From Fulvivirga marina (GTDB lineage Bacteria; Bacteroidota; Bacteroidia; Cytophagales; Cyclobacteriaceae), in NCBI RefSeq assembly GCF_016775155.1, contig NZ_JAEUGD010000066.1, positions 2,763 through 66,762 on the forward strand: a stretch of 64,000 nt of DNA. Direction: 5' to 3'. Below are positions 20,051 to 27,485 of the stretch, one piece after another (positions within the stretch are counted from its first letter, which is position 1; each line of letters opens with the position of its first letter). A program made the translations under genes and the position numbers. The notes beneath the pieces were generated by a model. It did not search any database. It was not told where the DNA came from and saw nothing but the letters and a program-made list of their open reading frames with translations.

Positions 20051-20080
20051 ATCATTTTCTTTTAAGATCCAGTGTTCAGG

Positions 20081-20782
20081 TTATTCACTACCATAAACGG
20101 TTAAATACTGACGGTACTCATGACCAACTTCTATCTGCTGTTGTCCCAAACAATCAGTGTCCGTACAAAACTGAAGAAAAACGTCCTCCTTATATACTAA
20201 TCCAATATTCAGCCCGTATATTTCATACTTCCTATTAAGATCCACCACGAAGTCCTCATCATTCTCTTGAATAACCGTAAGGGTATTTTCAATAGTATCC
20301 TGAGCTGGTGTAATATACTCACTATAAAGGCTATCCATTTTATACTCAATAGAGTCTAATGAATTTAAAGCATTACCATTCCATGTCTTTCCAGTTTCAA
20401 TCGGAAAAGAAATTTTAATATAAGGTATATTATCTTCAATGAGGACAACCTGATTACCATCCTTTCGAGCGGTCCACGCAGTTGAAAACTCCCATGGATC
20501 AGCCTCCGTATCCCGTTGCGAGTAATGAACTATATACGATATCGTACCTGCCTGATTTTCAAATGAGTCAACCACCGCAACCTTTCTCTGAAAATGAGAA
20601 GTTATCACCTCCCCTGTTATCTTATAATCGATGTTCTCCACTTCATAAATGCTATATGAACCTACGCTCAAAGGAAAAAAGGTAGTACCCAAGCGTTCTT
20701 CATCGGGCTCGATTGTATCTGTATCACAGGCCCAAAAAATCATCAAGAGAACAACAAGTAATAGAGAAAAGGTTCTATTCAT
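20081..20782 (-). CDS. Hypothetical lipoprotein
   Basis: 233 residues from the ATG at 20782. I prefer this to the ATG 39 bp upstream because it puts a short basic end directly ahead of the hydrophobic stretch and lipobox IFWAC (Cys19). The mature part is beta-rich, with many Asp and Thr, no membrane helix and two Cys near the end (FCTDTDCLG). It opens with a segment (FFPLSVGSYSIYEVENIDYK) that I have seen in Bacteroidota lipoproteins of unknown role. It lies 30 bp before the subtilase gene, on the same strand. Confidence 0.75.
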   Translation of the reverse strand: MNRTFSLLLVVLLMIFWACDTDTIEPDEERLGTTFFPLSVGSYSIYEVENIDYKITGEVITSHFQRKVAVVDSFENQAGTISYIVHYSQRDTEADPWEFSTAWTARKDGNQVVLIEDNIPYIKISFPIETGKTWNGNALNSLDSIEYKMDSLYSEYITPAQDTIENTLTVIQENDEDFVVDLNRKYEIYGLNIGLVYKEDVFLQFCTDTDCLGQQQIEVGHEYRQYLTVYGSE

Positions 20783-21043
20783 ATATAAATTCAATCGTCT
20801 TTTCAGCTTCACACTATTCAAATATAACTAAACTCTGCTAAACCTATCTATATATAACAATGAAAGCTCATTAACCCTATGGAAACATTTTTATAAGTTC
20901 TTAGTCATTAATAAGGTTATTTAAAAAAATTAATGCACTATGCCTTTAACTTTTTCGGAGTTATTGGTGTTTGAGCACAAACCCCTTGCTAACTCTTTGA
21001 AATAAGTACATTTAGCAAACCAGTTTGGGTAAACATTACAACT

Positions 21044-21904
21044 TTGATATACGTGATAAATAATTTCAACCTTACTCTCTGCGGTATATTTTTTCTGATA
21101 TTTTCATTTTTTATTAGCAATGGGCAGACACTTTCCGGGCCTGAAGTAACACAAAAAATGTTTGCAGCCACCAAGGATATAAAGACGCTAATTTACAGAA
21201 TGAAGAAAATAGAGCGTATAAAAGGAGAAATGACCACACAGGTCTCCTTTGTGAAGCTCATAAGAGAGCCCTTTAAAGTTTACACCAAACAAGAATATCC
21301 AAACGATGGCCTTGAGGTACTTTTCAAAGAAGGTGATAATTCTGCACTAATTAACCCTAATGGGTTTCCATGGTTAAACCTGAAACTTGATCCGCATGGA
21401 AATAGAATGAGGAAAGAGCAACATCACACCATCCATAATGCAGGGTACGATCATGTGGTATCTATACTAGAACACTTGTTTACCAAATACAATGCCGAAA
21501 TACATTCACTAACATCCCTTGAGTCCACAATATGGAATAGCAAACCCTGCTGGAAAGTGGAGTTTCAAAACCCCAACTTTAAATATTCGAAATACACTGT
21601 TGGCCCAAATGAAACTGTTAATTCAATAGCTGATAAATACAAGCTCAGCAGCTACATGATATTAGAAGTAAATAAGAGCATTAATGATTACGATGATATC
21701 ACTGAAGGGCAGATTATTACTATCCCCAATGATTACTCACCAAAAATGTCGTTAATGATCGATAAAGAAATAATGGTTCCACTGGTAATGAAGGTATACG
21801 ATGACAAAGGCTTGTATGAACACTATGAATTCTCTGATATTAAAATAAATCCGACCATTACCGACGCCGAGTTTACGGAGGAATATCCCGATTATGGCTT
21901 TTGA
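21044..21904 (+). CDS. DUF1571-type outer-membrane or periplasmic protein with an inserted LysM domain
   Basis: 286 residues from TTG at 21044; GTG at 21053 is an equally possible start and neither is strong. Both leave a signal peptide ending near FISNGQ. Residues ~30-180 are the DUF1571-like part: MKKIERIKGEMTTQVSFVKL, then FKVYTKQEYPNDGLEVLF, a lipoprotein-carrier-like half barrel. Residues ~182-232 are a LysM domain (KYTVGPNETVNSIADKYKLS ... ILEVNKSIND ... EGQIITIPN). The final ~50 residues then return to the carrier-like fold (MVPLVMKVYDDKGLYEHYEF). It could bind peptidoglycan by the LysM domain and a lipid or glycan by the other part. It is divergent from the 20.1 kb lipoprotein. Confidence 0.75.
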   Translation: MIYVINNFNLTLCGIFFLIFSFFISNGQTLSGPEVTQKMFAATKDIKTLIYRMKKIERIKGEMTTQVSFVKLIREPFKVYTKQEYPNDGLEVLFKEGDNSALINPNGFPWLNLKLDPHGNRMRKEQHHTIHNAGYDHVVSILEHLFTKYNAEIHSLTSLESTIWNSKPCWKVEFQNPNFKYSKYTVGPNETVNSIADKYKLSSYMILEVNKSINDYDDITEGQIITIPNDYSPKMSLMIDKEIMVPLVMKVYDDKGLYEHYEFSDIKINPTITDAEFTEEYPDYGF

Positions 21905-22007
21905 TAAAAGTATTTCCTACCCATCAACTTATAAAACAGGTAATTTCAAAGCCATACTTTCATGCCCTCTATCAGAATATCATAATCACAAAACACTACA
22001 AACCAAA

Positions 22008-22038
22008 AAGTTAAATATAAATTAACTTGAGTTAACTT
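22008..22038. promoter_or_regulatory. Operator-like cluster of TTAACTT repeats
   Basis: Three copies of a 7-mer lie in 31 bp: AAGTTAA (22008-22014, inverted), TTAACTT (22022-22028) and TTAACTT (22032-22038). The last two are exactly 10 bp apart, one helical turn, and the middle pair also forms the palindrome TTAAC-TTGA-GTTAA. They lie ~150 bp upstream of the first short ORF. This is what a cooperatively bound operator looks like, but the region is AT-rich and chance is not excluded. Confidence 0.35.
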
Positions 22039-22189
22039 AAATATTCATCAGTAAATCAATGTTACAACGTGTACTAAATCAACTATCTCTAGTATCTCAT
22101 CGATTTCTACCAGTCAATAGAAAAAATTTAAAATTTCATTTGTTTCAAAAAAAATATTTTCCAATAATTGCAACATCAACGAAACAAAA

Positions 22190-22267
22190 ATGGAAATGAA
22201 CAAACCAAATATCAAATTTACGGAGTCAGGCAGCTTTGTCTGCGCTAGGTATTACGGTTTGGGATAA
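22190..22267 (+). CDS. Short ORF 1 (25 codons), candidate leader peptide or small protein
   Basis: ATG at 22190 (or 22196) with an A-rich leader gives 25 residues starting MEMNKPNIKF and ending FVCARYYGLG, then TAA. A terminator hairpin follows 28 bp later. No homology is recognised. The same ORF-then-terminator layout is repeated at 22336-22500, and the two peptides share a GF/SF-(V)C-(A/S) stretch near the end. This supports a real element, but whether the peptide or the RNA is selected cannot be told from one genome. Being short, it could also be chance. Confidence 0.35.
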   Translation: MEMNKPNIKFTESGSFVCARYYGLG

Positions 22268-22295
22268 TATAAATTATTAACAAAATATTATATAG

Positions 22296-22322
22296 ACCCG
22301 GCTCGTAAGAACCGGGTTTTTT
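22296..22322 (+). terminator. Rho-independent terminator 1 (between the two short ORFs)
   Basis: ACCCGG (22296-22301) pairs with CCGGGT (22312-22317), with a further TC/GA pair inside the loop, and runs into TTTTTT. Its internal layout is the same as that of terminator 2. Confidence 0.85.
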
Positions 22323-22335
22323 ATTATAAGAAAAT

Positions 22336-22446
22336 ATGATTTACACAAAAGATCCAATAGCGCTCAATGCAATACAGCTTCATACCACATTCTTTTTATG
22401 GGGTTTCTGTAGCTACATTAGGATCGGTAAGTTTTATATACATTGA
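22336..22446 (+). CDS. Short ORF 2 (36 codons), candidate leader peptide or small protein
   Basis: ATG at 22336 with a leader of A and T, 36 residues, TGA at 22444-22446. The N-terminal half is polar (MIYTKDPIALNAIQLHTT). The second half is aromatic and hydrophobic with one Cys (FFLWGFCSYIRIG) and ends KFYIH. A terminator follows 24 bp later, then the TPR gene. It may be a small membrane-active peptide or a leader peptide whose translation governs the following terminator. I do not recognise it. Confidence 0.35.
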   Translation: MIYTKDPIALNAIQLHTTFFLWGFCSYIRIGKFYIH

Positions 22447-22470
22447 TTTAGTTTTATTTCAACTATATAA

Positions 22471-22500
22471 AGCCCGGTCCTCTCAGATCGGGCTTTTTTT
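22471..22500 (+). terminator. Rho-independent terminator 2 (upstream of the TPR-TPR-rtcB genes)
   Basis: AGCCCG (22471-22476) pairs with CGGGCT (22489-22494), with TC/GA pairs inside the loop, and runs into seven T. It lies 93 bp ahead of the first TPR start codon, a position suited to attenuation of the operon as well as simple termination. Confidence 0.85.
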
Positions 22501-22592
22501 ATTTAACTATAATCAATGTTTCATTATTTATAGTTATTGAAAGTGCGGTCTTTAAAATATAAGTGTTCAACTATTTAATAATTTTAGAAATA

Positions 22593-23090
22593 ATGACTGT
22601 GCGAGTATTACAACAGTATGTTTTTGATGCCGAAAAGGCCTTTGAAAGACAGGAATGGCTCGAAGGGAAAGACCTTTTGCATGAAGCTCTTGAAATGGAG
22701 CCGGTTTATGCAAAAGCTCACAACCATCTTGGTTGGCTGCACCTTTACTATATAGTGGACTTTAAATTAGCCGAAATGCACTTAAAGTTAGCCTTGAAGT
22801 ATGCTCCTGATTATCATGCTCCTTATATGCACATGGCACAGCTACTATTCGACATGGGAAAATGGCAAAAATTAGAACAATTACTAAATAAAGCCATGCA
22901 CGTAGCTGGTGTTCAAAGGTCATTTATTTACAATGACTTAGGAAGGCTATACGAAGTACAAGGTGAATATAGCAAAGCGATAGACCATTACAAGTTGGCT
23001 GCACGCCATACTTTGGATAATCAGGAGATTGATGGCATACGTGGTAACATTAAGCGAACACGTAAAAAGAGATGGATGCTATTTTGGTAA
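22593..23090 (+). CDS. Small TPR protein A
   Basis: 165 residues from ATG at 22593, preferred over the in-frame GTG 30 bp upstream, which adds an unusual hydrophobic run. No signal peptide, so cytoplasmic. The body is four or so TPR-like helical pairs: AFERQEWLEGKDLLHEAL, KAHNHLGWLHLYYIVDF, APYMHMAQLLFDMGKW, VQGEYSKAIDHYKLAARH. It ends with a very basic segment (KRTRKKRWML). It is a paralogue of the next gene (shared pattern AxxHxxLGWxxxxxxxxxxxAExHxKxAxxxxP). It lies 76 bp before that gene and is probably transcribed with it and rtcB. Confidence 0.8.
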   Translation: MTVRVLQQYVFDAEKAFERQEWLEGKDLLHEALEMEPVYAKAHNHLGWLHLYYIVDFKLAEMHLKLALKYAPDYHAPYMHMAQLLFDMGKWQKLEQLLNKAMHVAGVQRSFIYNDLGRLYEVQGEYSKAIDHYKLAARHTLDNQEIDGIRGNIKRTRKKRWMLFW

Positions 23091-23166
23091 AGCCAGGCTT
23101 GTAATGTCTGGCAAAAATTAACCCGATTGTCCTCATAAGGGACATTAACCGAACAAAAGAAATGTA

Positions 23167-23700
23167 ATGGACGATATTTTACTCAATACAGAAGAATACA
23201 TACTTAAAGCAAAGGATCACATAGACAGCTGGGATTACATCCAAGCCAAAAGGCTATTGATGGAGATACTTGAAGATCAGCCCGATAACGGGCGAGCTCA
23301 TCAATTGCTTGGCTGGATCTATGCCTCTCAGCTCAACCAATATGACATGGCTGAGATCCACTTTAAGATGGCAATCCGTTTTGAACCGTATCATACTACC
23401 ACTTACAGTGATTACATCTATCTTTTAAAAATGACCTCTAGGTATAAGGAGATGGTTGAATTCGCTGAAAAAGCTGAAAAAATAAGAGGTATAAACCTAG
23501 CCTATATACAAAGGAACAAGGCTGAAGCATTTGAAATGCTTCGTGATTATAATAATGCAGCTTCCACTTACAGCGAGGCTATTATCAATGCTCTTGATGA
23601 GGATCTGATCAGTAGCTGTGAACGCGGAATAGAACGAATTGCCAGAAAAATAAAAATTAAAGAGCAACTAGACTACAATGCTACTCTTGATGTAGCCTGA
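23167..23700 (+). CDS. Small TPR protein B (paralogue of A)
   Basis: 177 residues, cytoplasmic, TPR-type throughout: GRAHQLLGWIYASQLNQYDM, AEIHFKMAIRFEPYHTTT, MLRDYNNAASTYSEAIIN. It aligns with TPR protein A along nearly the whole length, so the pair arose by tandem duplication. It lacks A's basic tail and ends in an Ile/Lys-rich helix. It is followed after 32 bp by rtcB. A role as adaptor for RtcB or for RNA-damage signalling is only suggested by position. Confidence 0.8.
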   Translation: MDDILLNTEEYILKAKDHIDSWDYIQAKRLLMEILEDQPDNGRAHQLLGWIYASQLNQYDMAEIHFKMAIRFEPYHTTTYSDYIYLLKMTSRYKEMVEFAEKAEKIRGINLAYIQRNKAEAFEMLRDYNNAASTYSEAIINALDEDLISSCERGIERIARKIKIKEQLDYNATLDVA

Positions 23701-23732
23701 TGTAGTCGCTCAGGAAACGTTAATGAATAAAA

Positions 23733-25154
23733 ATGGCAACTACAAAAATATCAGGAAAGGAACTCAGGCAACTGGGTTATCCTGAAGGCAAAGTAATAGG
23801 CATTGCTATCAAAGTGCTTGAGGGTAAATACAAAGGAAAGAGTAAAAAACACAAGCTTGAGTTACTGGGCAGTGTAATAAAAGCCCCGGAGTATTACCTC
23901 AAACATGATTCTCTGGCCCCTATTGCAAAAAGTCTGATTATAAAAACTGAGCATAACGAAACCGTTGAGCTAAACAAAAACCGGCTTGATTATCACATAT
24001 ACGGAGCTGAGGGCATCGAGCCTGGTGCAATCAACCAGATGGAGATAGCTATGAAGCTCCCTGTAACCAAGGCTGGTGCTTTAATGCCTGATGCTCACCA
24101 GGGGTATGGTTTACCTATTGGCGGTGTATTGGCTACTGACAATGCAGTTATCCCTTACGCTGTAGGGGTAGACATTGGCTGCAGAATGTGCATGACAGTA
24201 TATGATATTCACCCTGAGTTCTTAGAGCAAAACAGTGAGAAGCTGAAAAAGATGCTCATAGATAACACAAAGTTCGGCAATGAGGTTTTTAAGCGCCCAA
24301 TGGACCATGAAGTGCTGGAAAGAAATGACTTCAATGAGATAAACATTCTCAAATCACTGAAAGACAGAGCTTACAGCCAAATTGGAAGTTCTGGTGGCGG
24401 TAACCACTTTGTAGAATTTGGTGTAGGAGAAATCACTGACGCAGATAATGAATGGCAACTGCCAACAGGCAAATATCTGGCGGTGCTCTCCCACTCCGGT
24501 TCTCGCGGACTGGGTGCCAATATAGCCCGTCATTATACCAAACTGGCTATGGATAAGTGCAGGCTTCCAAAAGTAGCTCAGCACCTGGCCTGGCTAGGAC
24601 TGGATACCGAAGATGGTATTGAATACTGGAACGCAATGAACCTGGCAGGAGATTATGCTTCAGCATGCCATCATCAAATCCATGACAGGCTATCTGCCTC
24701 CATAGGAGAAAAACCGCTAATGATGGTTGAAAACCATCACAACTTTGCGTGGAAAGAGCTTGACAGGTTTGACAATGAAGTGATCGTTCACCGAAAAGGT
24801 GCAACCCCTGCAGGTAAAGGCGTATTAGGTATTATCCCTGGCTCCATGACATCTCCAGGCTTCATTGTAAGAGGTAAAGGACTGGTCGATTCTCTTAACT
24901 CGGCCTCTCACGGAGCCGGAAGGGTCATGTCAAGACGTAAAGCCAAGGAGACATTATCTAAAAACGAAGTAGACAGACACCTGAAACAGGCTGGAATTGA
25001 GGTGATAGGTTCAGGACTGGATGAAGCCCCAATGGTCTACAAGAACATCTATCAAGTAATGGCACACCAAACTAAGCTTGTTGATGTGCTTGGCACTTTT
25101 ACACCGCGTATCATTAGAATGTGCGGTGATAAAAGGTTTGGAGAGGTTGATTAG
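23733..25154 (+). CDS. rtcB: RNA-splicing ligase RtcB
   Basis: 473 residues. RtcB joins RNA 2',3'-cyclic phosphate (or 3'-phosphate) and 5'-OH ends using GTP and Mn2+, through a guanylylated His. Family segments are in order: MPDAHQGYGLPIGGVLA, VGVDIGCRMCM with the metal-binding Cys, GSSGGGNHFVEFGV, LSHSGSRGLGANIARHY, VENHHNFAWKE, VHRKGATPAGKG, IPGSMTSPGF, and ASHGAGRVMSRRKAKE with the nucleophilic His. No archease, RtcA or RtcR is nearby; instead two TPR genes precede it. The likely task is repair of cleaved tRNA or rRNA under stress. The N-terminal ~60 residues (KYKGKSKKHKLELLGSVIKA) appear to be a basic extension. Confidence 0.96.
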   Translation: MATTKISGKELRQLGYPEGKVIGIAIKVLEGKYKGKSKKHKLELLGSVIKAPEYYLKHDSLAPIAKSLIIKTEHNETVELNKNRLDYHIYGAEGIEPGAINQMEIAMKLPVTKAGALMPDAHQGYGLPIGGVLATDNAVIPYAVGVDIGCRMCMTVYDIHPEFLEQNSEKLKKMLIDNTKFGNEVFKRPMDHEVLERNDFNEINILKSLKDRAYSQIGSSGGGNHFVEFGVGEITDADNEWQLPTGKYLAVLSHSGSRGLGANIARHYTKLAMDKCRLPKVAQHLAWLGLDTEDGIEYWNAMNLAGDYASACHHQIHDRLSASIGEKPLMMVENHHNFAWKELDRFDNEVIVHRKGATPAGKGVLGIIPGSMTSPGFIVRGKGLVDSLNSASHGAGRVMSRRKAKETLSKNEVDRHLKQAGIEVIGSGLDEAPMVYKNIYQVMAHQTKLVDVLGTFTPRIIRMCGDKRFGEVD

Positions 25155-25208
25155 CCCTGATCTGATACCAGGTGTATTATCTGATGCAATACACACCTCA
25201 GACAAAAA

Positions 25209-25245
25209 AGGACCCGCCTGAATCTTAAGCGGGTCCTTCTTTTTA
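25209..25245. terminator. Bidirectional terminator between rtcB and the endonuclease gene
   Basis: AGGACCCGC (25209-25217) pairs perfectly with GCGGGTCCT (25229-25237). T-rich runs follow on the plus strand (TTCTTTTT) and on the minus strand (TTTTTTGTC). It separates two convergent genes. Confidence 0.9.
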
Positions 25246-25262
25246 TCTCATTTCTGTTCTCC

Positions 25263-27182
25263 TTAATCTTCAATGATCAGCTTTCTGCTCATCACTTTAT
25301 CAGCGGTGAATACCTTAATGATGTAAAGAGAATCTCGTTTTAGGAAAACAGGGATATCTGTAACCGGAGATTTATCTCCTGCACATTTAAAATTAATAAC
25401 CTCTCTGCCTGAGGCATCAAAAATAGTTACATTAACAGGATTAACGTGTCCGTGATTTACCAACAAATGTTTCTCAGAATAAGAGGTAGTAATTGAAGCT
25501 ACATCCTCTTCACCTGCAGTTCGTGCCAGTAAAGAGCCTCCTCCCCATATGCTTGCAACATATTCAGGGTGATCAACAAACGGGTTTCTATTACCCTGAT
25601 GTGCATAGGCTGCTTCATTCCTGGCAATCTCTTTCGCACTTACAGGATCGGCATTATGCCATGCTATAAACATATTAAGCGCCCAAGTTTCAAACACCTT
25701 GTTGCTCGTCCCATCAAGAACTGCATTACCGTAGGTGCTGTTAGTTTGCCATGAACCTATGGCATTCTCATAACGCGTAGCCATATAAAATGCAGCTCTT
25801 GCTAAATCTCCTTTAAACTCATCGATGGGTTCGAACACGGTACCACTATACCCAAGACCTGCTGCGGCGCTACCTAATTTACTTCCGTTGGAAGAAGTAT
25901 AGCTAGCAGAACCTACTTCGCCATAAGGGTAGCTGCTACGCCTTCCATTTACATATCCATCAGAAGCAAAAATATGGTGTACATCCGAATTCATTGGCTC
26001 AATAGAACCACCAAACCAGCTTCTAGGGAAAGAATGCTCTCTGTTATAGCATGATCCCTCACCTGAGTAAGTACCACACTGGTCATTTGACTTGGTATAA
26101 TTATAAGGGTCATTGCCATTCGGGTTTTCAGAGTAGATATCGAGGATAGTGCCATCATTCTCATAGTAATTATCCAACTCATGAGAATTATAGAATGTCC
26201 AAAGTGCGCCGTACCCTTGAGCTGAGTGACCTTTAATGATGTTATACAATGCAGTTTTTAATGTATAGCCAGTTAATCCTGATGCACTACTATAGTAGTC
26301 TCCAGGATTTCCGCCTCCACCTCCACCTCCTCCACCGGAGGAACCTATGGTAAAAGAGGTAGTCTCAGAAGAACCGAATGCCCCTCCAGATGCCAGCGTT
26401 GTGCCTTCTGATGTTAAAGCATAAGAACCATTACCATATGAACAGCAAATACCATCTCCATAAGAATCGTAAATCACAAAATCATAATTACCTTCTTCAA
26501 GGCAGAATGTGCCTGTATAGGTTGTATTGTTGCTGTAGTTATCACCAGAATGCAAAGTGGCACCGGCCCCACTTTTAATAACCCAGCTTGTTTCTGATCC
26601 ATAGCTATCTGTTTTTAAGGTAAGAACCACATCGGTGCAACCGCCAGTACCGCCACCGGTACCACCACCGCCGCCGCCGCCGGAAGTTGATGTAGGTTCA
26701 AAAAAATCAGTATAAACTACCTCAGAACCATCAAACCCTGACACATCATAGAACCTTAAGCCCACTTCTATGCTTGACGATGATGGCGTGTAAGCAAATG
26801 AGATCTGCTGCCACTGATTGATGATTGACGGATCAGAATAATTCTGATATCCATCTACATACAACCGAGCTCTTACGTTACCTTCAGTATGGTATACCCA
26901 TACGGAAAAGGTATAATTTTGCCCAGAAGTTACACTTACGGTTTGTCTCAGGTCTGTATTTCCCTGAGTAGAAGTGTTCACGGTAATTTTAGCTGAGCTA
27001 CTTCCTTCTTTCGTAACTGAAGTGTTTTCGCTTATTGAAATACCTCCATCAATGGTGGTCCAACCATCAGGTGTAGTACCTGTCCAGTTTTCAAAAGAGC
27101 CGTTCGTTACTTGAGAATAAACGGAATGAAAAGAAAGAAAAGAAAGAAACAGACAGACTAAGGTCTTGTAAATGTTTTTCAT
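25263..27182 (-). CDS. Secreted multidomain endonuclease I with T9SS sorting domain
   Basis: 639 residues. Signal peptide to ~24 (FHSVYSQ). Residues ~25-165 are a carbohydrate-binding-like jelly roll (NGSFENWTGTTPDGWTTIDG). A poly-Gly linker leads to a Cys-containing beta domain (~180-275, VIYDSYGDGICCSYGNGSY) and a second poly-Gly linker. The endonuclease I domain (~290-530) has NREHSFPRSWFGGS with the catalytic His near 384 and DVHHIFASDGYVNGRRSSYP. The last ~80 residues are a sorting domain (VNVTIFDASGREVINF, ending SRKLIIED). It should be an exported, possibly cell-surface nuclease for nutrient DNA or biofilm DNA. The Gly runs are encoded by near-perfect GGN repeats and could vary in length. 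Confidence 0.93.
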   Translation of the reverse strand: MKNIYKTLVCLFLSFLSFHSVYSQVTNGSFENWTGTTPDGWTTIDGGISISENTSVTKEGSSSAKITVNTSTQGNTDLRQTVSVTSGQNYTFSVWVYHTEGNVRARLYVDGYQNYSDPSIINQWQQISFAYTPSSSSIEVGLRFYDVSGFDGSEVVYTDFFEPTSTSGGGGGGGTGGGTGGCTDVVLTLKTDSYGSETSWVIKSGAGATLHSGDNYSNNTTYTGTFCLEEGNYDFVIYDSYGDGICCSYGNGSYALTSEGTTLASGGAFGSSETTSFTIGSSGGGGGGGGGNPGDYYSSASGLTGYTLKTALYNIIKGHSAQGYGALWTFYNSHELDNYYENDGTILDIYSENPNGNDPYNYTKSNDQCGTYSGEGSCYNREHSFPRSWFGGSIEPMNSDVHHIFASDGYVNGRRSSYPYGEVGSASYTSSNGSKLGSAAAGLGYSGTVFEPIDEFKGDLARAAFYMATRYENAIGSWQTNSTYGNAVLDGTSNKVFETWALNMFIAWHNADPVSAKEIARNEAAYAHQGNRNPFVDHPEYVASIWGGGSLLARTAGEEDVASITTSYSEKHLLVNHGHVNPVNVTIFDASGREVINFKCAGDKSPVTDIPVFLKRDSLYIIKVFTADKVMSRKLIIED

Positions 27183-27485
27183 TAGGTTTAGGTTTTAGTT
27201 TGAATTCTCGTGCAATATAAAAAAATATTTTTGACATTAAATCAATATATTGTATTAAGCATATATGAAGGTATTGTAACGAAAAAGACCACATAACTAA
27301 TAACTGCCTAATAACCGTCCCAAACATAGCCTAATGCCGTATCAACATTAACTACGTCACTGCGTTGAAATAACGCGAAGAGAGCGACGCCCCCGATCAC
27401 AAAGAAAGACCCATTAACGATTAAACTCGTTATCCATGATCAGAAGAATTCCCGTCGCCCTCCAGCGCAATAGCATATAAGATTG
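27183..27485. other. Intergenic region of 303 bp
   Basis: It separates the endonuclease gene from the hydroxylase gene, both on the minus strand. The half near the hydroxylase end (27355-27470) is richer in G and C than its surroundings and has short inverted repeats such as AACGA...TCGTT (27416-27431). No gene or clear terminator is seen. Confidence 0.35.
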
